Shown: in pieces, positions 41,614-49,713 of the stretch
How the letters are laid out: each line of letters opens with the position of its first letter
How positions within the stretch are numbered: position 1 is the first letter of the stretch
Source of the DNA: Grimontia celer
GTDB lineage: Bacteria > Pseudomonadota > Gammaproteobacteria > Enterobacterales > Vibrionaceae
Direction: 5' to 3'
NCBI RefSeq assembly: GCF_900055185.1
Contig: NZ_FIZX01000002.1
Location: 810,586 to 874,585 of the forward strand
DNA length: 64,000 nucleotides
Notes under the pieces: generated by a model
Told to the model about the DNA's origin: nothing
What the model saw: the letters and a program-made list of their open reading frames with translations, nothing else
Databases searched by the model: none
Translations under genes and position numbers: made by a program

Positions 41614-42894
41614 ATGGCGGCATCCCTCGTATTGTTCAGCTCGTTCTTTGGTCTTCTGCTGATTGGTGCGCCGATTGTTATCGCACTCGGCGGCTCAGCC
41701 ATGCTGGTCTATCTGCTCTCCGGCGATGATTATGTTTCTCTGGTGCAGACTGCATGGAACGCAGTGGACTCCTTTCCAATTATGGCGCTGCCGGCATTCA
41801 TTCTCTCTGGCGCGCTAATGCAGGCTTCCGGCATTTCACGCCGATTGGTTCACATCGCGGAGCTGTTGGCTGGGCCAATGGCGGGTGGTTTAGGGTTTTC
41901 AGCCATTCTCGCCAGTATGTTTTTTGGCGCGATCTCTGGCTCGGGTCCTGCAACGACGGCGGCTGTGGGTATGTTGATGATCCCTGCGCTTGCAGATAAA
42001 GGCTACAACAAAGGCTACGCAGCTGCGTTGACGGCGTCGTCTGGTGGATTAGGCGTGGTGATCCCTCCCAGTATTCCCATGGTGATTTATGGTGTGACAG
42101 CTAGCGAGTCGATAGGCGCACTGTTCATTGCAGGGGTGATCCCCGGCATGATGCTCGCAGGCGGTTTGATGATCGCCAACTACGTCATCAGTAAGAAAAA
42201 CGGCTACGTAGGTGGCGACGATCATGAACCAGGAGAGTTACGGAAAGCCTGCATTGACGGCATCTGGTCAATTATGGCGCCACTGGTGATTCTAGGTGGG
42301 ATTTATTCCGGCCTGTTTACGCCAACCGAAGCAGCAGTAGTTTCCGTGTTTTATACCTTATTTGTGGGTAAGTTCATCCACAAAGAGCTGACGCTGGATG
42401 GTCTGAAAGAATCACTGAGTTCAACCACCTGGCTGACAGGTCGCGTACTGATCATCATGTTTGCCGCTACCGCCTTTGGCCGCATTTTGGTGGAAAACGA
42501 CACGCCAACCATGATTGCCAATGCACTGCTGTCAATGACTGATAGCCTCGCCTTAATTTGGCTAATCGTGATCCTGTTTCTCATTCTGATTGGCATGTTT
42601 ATGGAAACGTTGGCGACCATCATGATCGTCACGCCAGTGCTGTTGCCCGTCATGGTGCAGCTCGGTGTTGACCCGATTCATTTCGGTGTGGTGTTGGTTT
42701 GTTGCTGCGAGATTGGATTCTCGACACCACCACTTGGCGAGAACATGTTTATCAGCTCAAGTATCGCGAAGGTGACGATAGAGGAAATATCCGTTAAAGC
42801 GTTGCCGTTTGTATTCATCGAAATACTGGTGGTCTTTCTGATGAGTTACTTCCCTGAAACTGTGCTTTGGTTACCGCGTTTAATGGGGTATTAA
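41614..42894 (+). CDS. TRAP transporter large permease, DctM family (operon 2)
   Basis: 426 residues with about 12 hydrophobic helices. Motifs are FFGAISGSGPATTAAVG, VVIPPSIPMVIYGV, LFTPTEAAVVSVFYTLFVG and IGFSTPPLGENMF, standard for DctM. It forms the sodium-coupled channel with the DctQ protein. The racemase-like gene begins 3 bp after its stop, so the two are translationally linked. Confidence 0.95.
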   Translation: MAASLVLFSSFFGLLLIGAPIVIALGGSAMLVYLLSGDDYVSLVQTAWNAVDSFPIMALPAFILSGALMQASGISRRLVHIAELLAGPMAGGLGFSAILASMFFGAISGSGPATTAAVGMLMIPALADKGYNKGYAAALTASSGGLGVVIPPSIPMVIYGVTASESIGALFIAGVIPGMMLAGGLMIANYVISKKNGYVGGDDHEPGELRKACIDGIWSIMAPLVILGGIYSGLFTPTEAAVVSVFYTLFVGKFIHKELTLDGLKESLSSTTWLTGRVLIIMFAATAFGRILVENDTPTMIANALLSMTDSLALIWLIVILFLILIGMFMETLATIMIVTPVLLPVMVQLGVDPIHFGVVLVCCCEIGFSTPPLGENMFISSSIAKVTIEEISVKALPFVFIEILVVFLMSYFPETVLWLPRLMGY

Positions 42895-42897
42895 CGG

Positions 42898-43602
42898 ATG
42901 AATCAAAACGAGTTAACGGTAGGTATTCTCGGTGGTATGGGACCTGAAGCCACAGTGGATTTGATGCAGCGTGTGATAGCAGCAACGCCCGCCAATGATG
43001 ATGCTGACCATATTAGAATGCTGGTGGATAACGACCCGAAAGTTCCTTCACGCATTAAAGCACTTATAGAAGGAACAGGGGAAAGTCCTGGCCCGTATAT
43101 GGCAAAAATGGCGCAAGGGTTGGAAAGGGGAGGAGCCGACTTTCTGGTGATCCCCTGTAACACGGCCCACAAGTTTTATCCGGATGTGGAAAGTGCGGTG
43201 TCAGTTCCCGTATTGAATCTGCTGGAGCTCGCCGCAGCCAAAATTCATCAGAGTTATCCTGAGATCGAGAGAGTGGGGCTGTTGGCGTCTACAGCTGTTC
43301 AGTTGACGAATCTGTATGCTACAGCCATGGACAAGCAGGGGATTAAGCCTATCTTTCCTGATGATGATTTCCAACAGAATGTGATGACACTGATTAAAGC
43401 GGTGAAAGCAAAAAATCAGACTGAAAACATGATTGCCCAATTCAACGAAGCTGCTGAAAACCTCGAAGACCAAGGCGCAGGGTGTTTGCTGATCGCCTGC
43501 ACCGAGCTCTCCGTTATCGCAGACTCCCTGAAATCCCATTTACCGATTTTTGATGCCGCCCAGATATTGGCCGACGAAATCGTTCTTCGGGTGAAAGGCT
43601 AA
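42898..43602 (+). CDS. Aspartate/glutamate racemase family protein (possible cysteate racemase)
   Basis: 234 residues. The start VGILGGMGPEATVDLMQRV and the cysteine pair C87 (VIPCNTAHKFY) and C201 (LIACTELSVI) are the two-base catalytic cysteines of PLP-independent Asp/Glu racemases. It is the last gene of the cuyA-like operon, followed by a terminator. Because cysteate is a close aspartate analogue, racemisation of D-cysteate to L-cysteate for the sulfo-lyase is a plausible role. Plain aspartate racemase is the alternative. Confidence 0.83.
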   Translation: MNQNELTVGILGGMGPEATVDLMQRVIAATPANDDADHIRMLVDNDPKVPSRIKALIEGTGESPGPYMAKMAQGLERGGADFLVIPCNTAHKFYPDVESAVSVPVLNLLELAAAKIHQSYPEIERVGLLASTAVQLTNLYATAMDKQGIKPIFPDDDFQQNVMTLIKAVKAKNQTENMIAQFNEAAENLEDQGAGCLLIACTELSVIADSLKSHLPIFDAAQILADEIVLRVKG

Positions 43603-43641
43603 GAGCAGAAGTTTAGAAGCTATTCCAACCACCATTTCTTC

Positions 43642-43665
43642 ACGCAGCACTTCGCTGCGTTTTTT
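43642..43665 (+). terminator. Rho-independent terminator of the cuyA-like operon
   Basis: ACGCAGC (43642-43648), a 5-nt loop and GCTGCGT (43654-43660), followed by TTTTTT. It closes the seven-gene operon. Confidence 0.85.
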
Positions 43666-43704
43666 ATTCAAACTCTAAATTCGCAAATGTTGCAAAACAT
43701 GATT

Positions 43705-43725
43705 AAATGTTATGTTATAACATTT
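43705..43725. promoter_or_regulatory. Zur-type operator
   Basis: The 21-bp near-palindrome has arms AAATGTTAT and ATAACATTT around a 3-bp centre. It matches the gammaproteobacterial Zur box (GAAATGTTATAnTATAACATTTC). It lies about 50 bp upstream of the GTPase start, where a bound repressor would block transcription under zinc sufficiency. The two downstream genes are both of zinc-starvation type, which supports the assignment. Confidence 0.8.
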
Positions 43726-43777
43726 CAGAAATGACGCATCACTGAAACATTGCAGATTTGGAAAGAGGTAAATTCTG

Positions 43778-44977
43778 ATGGCTAAACTCCCTGTGACTGT
43801 GCTCTCGGGCTTTCTAGGTGCCGGAAAAACAACGGTGCTTAGCCATATTCTCAATAACCGTGAAGGGAAGAAGGTTGCGGTAATTGTGAATGACATGAGT
43901 GAAATCAACATTGATGCTTCCATGGTGAAGAATGAAGTTTCACTAAGTCATCAGGAAGAGAAGTTGGTGGAAATGAGCAACGGGTGCATCTGCTGCACCC
44001 TCCGCGAAGACCTACTGCTGGAAGTGAACAAGCTTTGCCAGGATGGAAAGTTTGATTATCTGGTGATTGAATCGACAGGGATTTCAGAACCCTTACCCGT
44101 CGCAGAAACCTTTACCTTTGCCGATGAAGACGGCGTGTCTCTTTCCGATGTTGCGACCTTAGATACCATGGTCACTGTCGTCGATGCAGTGAACTTCCTG
44201 AAAGATTATGACGAAGCAAAATACCTGATTGAAACTGGCGAGTCGCTCGGAGAAGAAGACGAGCGCAGCGTGGCTGATTTGCTGATTGATCAGGTGGAAT
44301 TCTCTGATGTCATCTTGATAAGCAAAACGGACCTCGCTGAGCCTACCGACATTGAAAGGCTAACGGCCATCCTCAAAACCCTTAATACCCGCGCCCGAAT
44401 CATTCCTATTTCGCATGGACAAGTGAATGTTGATGATGTGTTGAATACCGGATTGTTCGACTTTGAACATGCACAGCAAGCACCTGGTTGGCTTCAGGAA
44501 ATGCGCGGTGAGCATGTACCTGAAACTGAGGAATACGGTATTGGCAGTTTTAGCTATGTTGCGCGCCGTCCTTTTAACCCAGAGAAGTTTTTTGAGTTTC
44601 TGCACAACACACGGGATTTTGGAAAACTGATCCGCTCGAAAGGATATTTCTGGTTGGCTTCCCGTCCTGAATTTGCTGGGCAATGGAGTCAGGCTGGAGG
44701 CATTGCCCACTATGGTTTTGCCGGTTTGTTTTGGAAAGCTGTTCCTGAGACTCATTGGCCGACCGAAGAAGAATACCTTTCGGCAATCCGCAAAAACTGG
44801 GTGGAGCCATTTGGTGATATGCGTCAAGAGTTGGTGTTTATCGGACAGGGACTCAATCAGGATGCGATGATACAGGCACTGGATGACTGCCTGTTATCTG
44901 AAGAAGAAATGCTGAGAGGTAAAGATTATTGGAAGAGCTTGAATGACCCATTCCCACAATGGGAAGCGACAGGTTGA
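43778..44977 (+). CDS. zigA: COG0523 (CobW/ZigA) zinc-starvation GTPase
   Basis: 399 residues. The P-loop GFLGAGKTT is at residues 11-19, the metal-binding CxCC motif at C70, C72, C73 ([11 protein letters not shown]), and ISKTDLAEP is the G-domain NKxD equivalent. A CobW C-terminal domain covers ~255-370. Members under Zur control act as zinc metallochaperones that keep essential enzymes supplied when zinc is short. The gene follows the Zur-type palindrome and is cotranscribed with a zinc-independent DksA paralogue 28 bp downstream. Confidence 0.88.
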   Translation: MAKLPVTVLSGFLGAGKTTVLSHILNNREGKKVAVIVNDMSEINIDASMVKNEVSLSHQEEKLVEMSNGCICCTLREDLLLEVNKLCQDGKFDYLVIESTGISEPLPVAETFTFADEDGVSLSDVATLDTMVTVVDAVNFLKDYDEAKYLIETGESLGEEDERSVADLLIDQVEFSDVILISKTDLAEPTDIERLTAILKTLNTRARIIPISHGQVNVDDVLNTGLFDFEHAQQAPGWLQEMRGEHVPETEEYGIGSFSYVARRPFNPEKFFEFLHNTRDFGKLIRSKGYFWLASRPEFAGQWSQAGGIAHYGFAGLFWKAVPETHWPTEEEYLSAIRKNWVEPFGDMRQELVFIGQGLNQDAMIQALDDCLLSEEEMLRGKDYWKSLNDPFPQWEATG

Positions 44978-45005
44978 AGCCTTCTTGGACAGGGGATAAA
45001 ACGCT

Positions 45006-45428
45006 ATGAATACAAAAACAAAAATACTCACGGAAGAAGAGATTCTGAAACAACCGGAATCTAAGTATATGGACGACGATCAGTTGGCGTTCTTCAAACA
45101 AAGATTGATCGACCTACATGACAGCACACTTGAAAGGATCAAATCGGCGAAAGAACAAATGGTCAGCCCGATGGATTTCAGCGACCCCAGTGACCGTGCC
45201 ACTTGTGAGGAGCAGTCTGCATTGGCATTGCGAATTGTTGATAGAGAACAAAAGCTGCTTCCTAAAATCAAATTGTCGCTGGAACGTATTCGCTTGGAAA
45301 CTTATGGATATTGTTTACAGACTGGAGAGCCGATTGGCATTCCTCGCTTACTTATTCGACCGACGGCGGAATATTGTGCAGATGTCAAAGCGATTCTTGA
45401 AATGAAAGAAACGCAATTTAAGGACTGA
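45006..45428 (+). CDS. dksA2: DksA paralogue lacking the four-Cys zinc site (DksA2-like)
   Basis: 140 residues, the DksA length. A coiled-coil tip carries MDFSDPSDRATCEEQSALAL (the DxxDxA acidic tip is partly present as DPSDRA). The C-terminal globular part reads YGYCLQTGEPIGIPRL..RPTAEYC. Only C103 and C124 remain of the four zinc ligands; the others are T106 and V127. This matches zinc-independent DksA2 of Pseudomonas, which replaces DksA on RNA polymerase during zinc limitation. Its place behind the Zur box and the COG0523 GTPase supports that role. Confidence 0.85.
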   Translation: MNTKTKILTEEEILKQPESKYMDDDQLAFFKQRLIDLHDSTLERIKSAKEQMVSPMDFSDPSDRATCEEQSALALRIVDREQKLLPKIKLSLERIRLETYGYCLQTGEPIGIPRLLIRPTAEYCADVKAILEMKETQFKD

Positions 45429-45494
45429 TTATTACATAGAGGAAATAATCTGTTGCAGATATGGTGGATTATCAAATGTCAGCTTGAAATCTAT

Positions 45495-45525
45495 ACTCAC
45501 CTCATCACTGAAAGAGGAGGTGAGT
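45495..45525 (+). promoter_or_regulatory. Stem-loop covering the ribosome-binding site
   Basis: ACTCACCTC (45495-45503) is the exact complement of GAGGTGAGT (45517-45525), with a 13-nt loop. The right arm contains most of the AGGAGGTGAG Shine-Dalgarno of the gene starting at 45527, so a folded transcript would hide it. Confidence 0.5.
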
Positions 45526-45526
45526 T

Positions 45527-45769
45527 ATGGATGAGCAACGTGCCATCAACCTTTATTATTTCCTCAGATCCCAGAATGCACCGCAGTCTCAGATCAATGA
45601 GGTCGTGGAACGAATCAACCAATCTTACGGTATCAACCTAAGAAGCTTAGACACCCAGTACCGTAAGCAAAGAGGTTATTCACCCAATCGATATGATATC
45701 AACACCTATGGAACGGCAGGTTCGAGAACCATGAATCAAACCCGCCAAATGCAAAAGCCAGCACATTAG
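45527..45769 (+). CDS. Small hypothetical protein
   Basis: 80 residues, start preceded by a strong AGAGGAGGTGAG site that can be sequestered by a stem-loop. Residues 1-40 look helical (EQRAINLYYFLRSQNAPQSQINEVVERINQ). The rest is polar, Tyr/Arg/Asn-rich and probably flexible. No family is recognised. Its stop codon lies inside the loop-proximal part of a strong terminator. Confidence 0.6.
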   Translation: MDEQRAINLYYFLRSQNAPQSQINEVVERINQSYGINLRSLDTQYRKQRGYSPNRYDINTYGTAGSRTMNQTRQMQKPAH

Positions 45770-45779
45770 TGCTGGCTTT
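45754..45779. terminator. Bidirectional rho-independent terminator
   Basis: AAAGCCAGCAC (45754-45764) and GTGCTGGCTTT (45769-45779) form an 11-bp stem with a 4-nt loop, flanked by A/T residues on both sides. It serves the small gene on the plus strand and the exported-protein gene on the minus strand. Confidence 0.85.
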
Positions 45780-45784
45780 ATTAT

Positions 45785-46408
45785 TTATTCAGCTACCTTA
45801 TATAAGGTGCTGCTATCAGTATGCGAGAAATCACTACCATAAATATTCAGAGCGGTATTTTGAGAATACGTAATCTTGTCATCTTCGATATTTATTGTCA
45901 TGGTGAAACCAGTCGTGGTTGCATTTTCTGTCATGTAATTTGATTCGGCAATACCACGTACTGATGCTTTCAATGTCATTGTTTTACCCGCTACACCTTC
46001 TGCAGTTACGCAAGTCGTACGCGGAACACAAAAAGAGTTATAAACGATTTGGTTTTTCTGATCGTAAATAAAGTAGCCACGTTGGTCGTGGAACTTAGAG
46101 TCATCTGATTTACGGAAAACTTCCTGCTTATAGTAAAGAGCAACTAGACTTTGATCGCTCGCGTTAACGGCGTCGGCTGCCACTTCAAAAGTGATGGTTT
46201 CATAGAATGGCGTAACAGCAGGAGCGCCTTTACCTTGCTCGGTGCCCTCCTGAGCGGGTGCCACATCAACACCACCTGTTTCGACACTTTTCCAAGTACC
46301 GACAAGAGAGGCTAGAGGACCAAAGTCCATACCGTCGATAACATTATGGTCGGCAAATGCTGGCATTGCTACAGCAGAGGCAAGAACAAGCGTGCTCAAT
46401 TTTTTCAT
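45785..46408 (-). CDS. Exported protein resembling nitrobindin-like beta-barrel proteins
   Basis: 207 residues with a clear signal peptide (STLVLASAVAMPAFA, cleavage near residue 19). The mature part has FGPLASLVGTWKSVETGGVD, PFYETITFEV and regular beta strands up to TDSSTLYKVAE. This recalls heme-binding/FABP-like (THAP4, nitrobindin-type) barrels, where a LxxLxGTW start is common. The heme-ligating His near the C-terminus is not evident (only SHTDS), so heme binding is uncertain. It is a single transcription unit. Confidence 0.55.
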   Translation of the reverse strand: MKKLSTLVLASAVAMPAFADHNVIDGMDFGPLASLVGTWKSVETGGVDVAPAQEGTEQGKGAPAVTPFYETITFEVAADAVNASDQSLVALYYKQEVFRKSDDSKFHDQRGYFIYDQKNQIVYNSFCVPRTTCVTAEGVAGKTMTLKASVRGIAESNYMTENATTTGFTMTINIEDDKITYSQNTALNIYGSDFSHTDSSTLYKVAE

Positions 46409-46727
46409 TATTACTTCCTTTTCTAAGTTGGCTTTGGAAAAGGAATATAGGTATGTATCGCAAACTAATTTTGAGCTGGATCATTTTTAGTCGGAAACTG
46501 AGAACTTGAATGTATGAAAAGGTAAATTATATGAGAAATATTTTTTTAGTGTAATGATATATTAATATTGTGGGAATAACTATATTATCAATAATTTCCC
46601 TAATGATATTATCATGCATAGTGATTGAAAATATATATATTTATCTTTGATAGTCGCTATTTGTATATTTTAAGTAGTCAATGAAAAGCGCTGCCTAGCA
46701 GCGCCTTTTTTTAAACTGATAGCGAGT
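46409..46727. other. AT-rich intergenic region
   Basis: About 320 bp, strongly AT-rich, especially 46530-46680. It contains the promoter region of the exported-protein gene and a terminator at its right end. I see no gene, RNA or repeat that I can support. Confidence 0.5.
46688..46712. terminator. Terminator downstream of the tetR gene
   Basis: GCGCTGC (46688-46694), loop CTA, GCAGCGC (46698-46704), followed by CTTTTTTT on the plus strand and preceded by AAAA, which reads TTTT on the minus strand. It closes the minus-strand TetR gene. Confidence 0.8.
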
Positions 46728-47339
46728 CTATTTCTGGTAGTGGCTAAGGAATATTGCAGCTGTATTTTCCGCCAAAGCCTTACCTTCTGTTTCACTCAAT
46801 GGTTGGCATGCACCAATTAACTGCGGCCAGAATGCAGATCCTTTGATGAGGTTGTGTAACTGAGTTCGTGCAAGCTCCACATTTTCCATTCTCAATGTGC
46901 CGATTTTGTCTTGCTCAACCAGCCAAGCATGTAAGGCGGTATCTTCTTTCGACATACTCTTCATTTGCTCCTGCAGGGCTTCTGGCTGGAACAGGAAGTG
47001 ACCAAAAGCCACTTTTGCCATGTCGAGGTATTCAGGTCGGGCAATGACTGCGATCTCTTGATAGAGCAGAGTAGAAAGCTGTTCAGACAGTGGCAGTTTC
47101 GACAGTTCTTCAAGGCACTCTGGCGTGATGGAGCTTTTCCAAAGCACTGAGAGGAGTTCCATGACCAGTGCTTCTTTAGACGGGAAATGATTGTAGACGG
47201 TTCGCTTGGAGACATTGGCGAGCGCAGCAAGCTTATCCATGCTGGTATTTTGCACGCCAAACTCCTGAAAAGCCTGACGTGCGGCCTCCAGAATGGCTTC
47301 ACGTTTAACTTCGCTTCTGGTTTTTTTCTTCACTGTCAT
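46728..47339 (-). CDS. TetR family regulator
   Basis: 203 residues from ATG 47339 (MTVKKKTRSEVKREAILEAA). A TTG at 47354 would add five residues. The HTH is FGVQNTSMDKLAALANVSKRTVYNHFPSKEALV. The ligand-binding domain is helical and of the AefR type. It is divergent from the metallo-beta-lactamase-fold gene with the palindrome GTAAACTAC-N5-GTAGTTTAC between them, so it is probably its repressor and autoregulated. Confidence 0.88.
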   Translation of the reverse strand: MTVKKKTRSEVKREAILEAARQAFQEFGVQNTSMDKLAALANVSKRTVYNHFPSKEALVMELLSVLWKSSITPECLEELSKLPLSEQLSTLLYQEIAVIARPEYLDMAKVAFGHFLFQPEALQEQMKSMSKEDTALHAWLVEQDKIGTLRMENVELARTQLHNLIKGSAFWPQLIGACQPLSETEGKALAENTAAIFLSHYQK

Positions 47340-47410
47340 TGGGTTAGGTGCCAACTCAAAAATAACGCTGACTATTTTACACTAAGCGGTTTACTTTTCA
47401 TCATTCTTTT

Positions 47411-47433
47411 GTAAACTACACCGAGTAGTTTAC
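47411..47433. promoter_or_regulatory. TetR operator candidate
   Basis: GTAAACTAC (47411-47419) and GTAGTTTAC (47425-47433) form a perfect 9-bp inverted repeat with a 5-bp spacer in the divergent promoter region. One further half-site, GTTTAC, is at 47389-47394. Confidence 0.65.
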
Positions 47434-47464
47434 ATTAAGTTTTATCAATCAACATGTGGTCGCT

Positions 47465-48532
47465 ATGGAAAGAACCTTTTTAAAACGCACCTTACTGACG
47501 ACACTAGGAGTGATTGCTATGAGTTCAACAATGCTGTCTTGTTCAAATACCGAAACACAGGAAACTCGTTACCCGGACAAATTCGTCAACAGCGATCCTG
47601 GGTTCAAACAACAAGGCAACCTGTTTGAAATCATTAAGGCTTACATCAAAGTTGAGCGTAAGAACCCAACGCCGACTTTTGATCTGCCTGTCCATACCAT
47701 TACTGCAGAGCAGTTGATTGAGGAGCGTGAAGACGTGATGTATCGCCTTGGTCACTCGAGCGTACTCATGAAGCTTGATGGCAGCCTCATGATGGCAGAT
47801 CCTGTGTTCAGCGATCGTGCTTCGCCGGTGCAATTTATGGGCCCTAAGCGCTTCCATCCAGCGCCGATTTCAATAGAAGATCTGCCAGAAATCGATGTGA
47901 TTGTAATTAGCCACGATCACTACGATCACTTGGATAAGGCCTCTGTGAAAAAGCTGACCGACAAAACAGGTCTGTTTCTGGTGCCGCTTAAAGTTGGGCA
48001 GACGTTGAGAGAATGGGGCGTACCGGAAGAGAAGGTTGTTGAGTTGAACTGGTGGGAATCCAAAGTCGTTAATGGCATTGATTTCACCCTGACACCGACG
48101 CAGCACTTTTCGGGGCGAAGCCTCACTGACGGCAACTCAACGCTGTGGGGAAGCTGGGTAATCCGTTCACGCGAAAAGAATGTGTATTTCAGTGGTGACT
48201 CTGGCTATTTCGATGGCTTCAAAGAAATCGGTGAGAAATTTGGCCCGTTCGATCTCACCATGATTGAAACCGGTGCTTACAACACGCTGTGGTCGAACAT
48301 TCACATGTTCCCAGAGCAAAGCGTTCAGGCTCACATCGATTTGCAGGGTAAGGTAATGTTGCCTATTCACAACAGTACCTTTGATCTGGCGATGCACGAC
48401 TGGCAAGAACCGATGGCGAAAGCACTGGAAATCAGTAGTGAGCGCGGAGTGACCATGGTCAGCCCAGAGATTGGTCAGCGTTTGGCGATCGGTGATACGC
48501 TGCCAGTGGTTGAATGGTGGAATCAGAAATGA
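47465..48532 (+). CDS. Metallo-beta-lactamase-fold hydrolase, RomA/NAPE-PLD-like, lipoprotein-type
   Basis: 355 residues from ATG 47465. The N-terminus (KRTLLTTLGVIAMSSTMLSC) is a signal peptide with a probable lipidated Cys. The metal-binding motif is VISHDHYDHLD, with further His in TPTQHFSG, FSGDSGYFDG and LPIHNSTF. The GHSSVLMKLDGSLMMADPVF strand and overall plan match the MBL family that includes RomA and NAPE-PLD. Substrate is unknown; a membrane or envelope lipid is possible. It overlaps the next gene by 4 bp. Confidence 0.85.
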   Translation: MERTFLKRTLLTTLGVIAMSSTMLSCSNTETQETRYPDKFVNSDPGFKQQGNLFEIIKAYIKVERKNPTPTFDLPVHTITAEQLIEEREDVMYRLGHSSVLMKLDGSLMMADPVFSDRASPVQFMGPKRFHPAPISIEDLPEIDVIVISHDHYDHLDKASVKKLTDKTGLFLVPLKVGQTLREWGVPEEKVVELNWWESKVVNGIDFTLTPTQHFSGRSLTDGNSTLWGSWVIRSREKNVYFSGDSGYFDGFKEIGEKFGPFDLTMIETGAYNTLWSNIHMFPEQSVQAHIDLQGKVMLPIHNSTFDLAMHDWQEPMAKALEISSERGVTMVSPEIGQRLAIGDTLPVVEWWNQK

Positions 48533-48882
48533 AGAAGACAATAGGGATCGCGGCGGCTTTGGCTGCCGCTGCCTTAGTCAGTATCCCAGCTTCTGCGTCG
48601 GTAAAAAACGATGTGGAATATCTCATCGAGCAGATGAAAAGCTCCGATTGCACTTTTGTAAGAAATGGCACTGAATACGACAATCTGCAGGCGGCCGAAC
48701 ACCTTCAGAATAAGTGGGAATATGCTGAAGATAGGGTCGCTTCGACCGAGATGTTTATTAACGAAGTGGCATCTAAAAGCTGGTTTACTGGCCGCGCGTA
48801 TCAGGTTAAATGTGGCGAAGACACCCAAACCAGCCAACAATGGCTAACCGAGCGGTTAGCGGAAAAAGAAAAGTTAAATTAA
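48529..48882 (+). CDS. DUF5329-like exported protein
   Basis: 117 residues from the ATG overlapping the MBL stop codon. A signal peptide (KKTIGIAAALAAAALVSIPASA) precedes a ~95-residue domain: EYLIEQMKSSDCTFVRNGTEYDNLQAAEHLQNKW, then the FINEVASKSWFTGRAYQVKCG strand and a terminal QQWLTERL helix. The two Cys could form a disulfide. This is the DUF5329 pattern as I know it. The function is unknown; coupling to the MBL gene suggests a shared envelope process. Confidence 0.7.
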   Translation: MKKTIGIAAALAAAALVSIPASASVKNDVEYLIEQMKSSDCTFVRNGTEYDNLQAAEHLQNKWEYAEDRVASTEMFINEVASKSWFTGRAYQVKCGEDTQTSQQWLTERLAEKEKLN

Positions 48883-49145
48883 CGTCTATTGCCACCGAAA
48901 AGCTCAGAAAGATAAGCAGAAATCACACTGCTGAATATCCCGATAATCACTGCGACAGCAATAACCACCAAAAAGGTAATGACGGCAATAAAAATAGAGC
49001 CGATAAAAAGGCCAACTAACGGAAGAATCAAAAAGAAAACAAAAGCAATGACCAATGCGGCAACGATTAATGCGCCAGCTTGAAGCGCCAAGATGGCAAC
49101 CGGGTTGGAGATTTCTTTCCCGTTAATAACCACTCTTCTGTTCAT
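48879..49145 (-). CDS. Small two-helix membrane protein
   Basis: 88 residues from ATG 49145, preceded by GGAGGGGAAAG. After a polar N-terminus (NRRVVINGKEISNPV) there are three closely spaced hydrophobic stretches (AILALQAGALIVAALVIAFV.., LVGLFIGSIFIAVITFLVV..) and a short polar tail. It is convergent with the DUF5329 gene, overlapping by 4 bp. No family assignment; it is likely an inner-membrane protein. Confidence 0.65.
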   Translation of the reverse strand: MNRRVVINGKEISNPVAILALQAGALIVAALVIAFVFFLILPLVGLFIGSIFIAVITFLVVIAVAVIIGIFSSVISAYLSELFGGNRR

Positions 49146-49297
49146 CTTTCCCCTCCTAAACGTAATGCCCACAGAATAGCATTTCGTTTCGCCCAGTTTT
49201 TCAGACCACTTAACAATCCTTGATTGAAAAACAACCAGTATGACGTGTTAGTCTGATAAAGCTTAAAAAATAATCACAAGTACAGCTGGGAGAAGGC

Positions 49298-49648
49298 ATG
49301 AAATACACGGGAAGTTGTCACTGTGGGTCGGTGACGTTTGAATTTGAAGAGCAAGAAATTAAATCAGGGTTGCGTTGTAACTGTTCGGTGTGCCAGAAGA
49401 AAGGAGCATTGATGAGCGCGTTTACTGTGTCACCGGAAGCCATGAATATCAATGCGGCGGAAGGTGCACTGGCGACCTATTCATTCGGTAGCGGAACAGC
49501 GAAACATCACTTTTGTAGCCGCTGCGGGATTTACCCTTTCCACCAAACACTCAGAAAACCGGGACACTACCGGGTTAATCTTGGTTGTCTTGAAGGTGTC
49601 GATACGACCAAGCTGCCATTTGATGTTTTTGACGGCGCTTCGCTCTAG
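49298..49648 (+). CDS. GFA (glutathione-dependent formaldehyde-activating)/CENP-V domain protein
   Basis: 116 residues. Zinc ligands are visible in SCHCGSVTFEFE, LRCNCSVCQKKG and HHFCSRCGIYPFH, the full CxC...CxxC...CxxC pattern of the GFA family. Members bind two zinc ions and glutathione-type thiols; specific substrates are usually unknown. It is a monocistronic gene ended by a terminator. Confidence 0.88.
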   Translation: MKYTGSCHCGSVTFEFEEQEIKSGLRCNCSVCQKKGALMSAFTVSPEAMNINAAEGALATYSFGSGTAKHHFCSRCGIYPFHQTLRKPGHYRVNLGCLEGVDTTKLPFDVFDGASL

Positions 49649-49680
49649 ATTTAGTCGATCTATAGAAACTAGGAAGAAAA

Positions 49681-49710
49681 GCCTGACGACATTTTGCCGT
49701 CAGGCTTTTT
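49681..49710. terminator. Bidirectional terminator
   Basis: GCCTGACG (49681-49688) and CGTCAGGC (49698-49705) with a 9-nt loop, followed by TTTTT and preceded by AAAA. It separates the convergent GFA and MipA/OmpV genes. Confidence 0.85.
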
Positions 49711-49713
49711 TGA

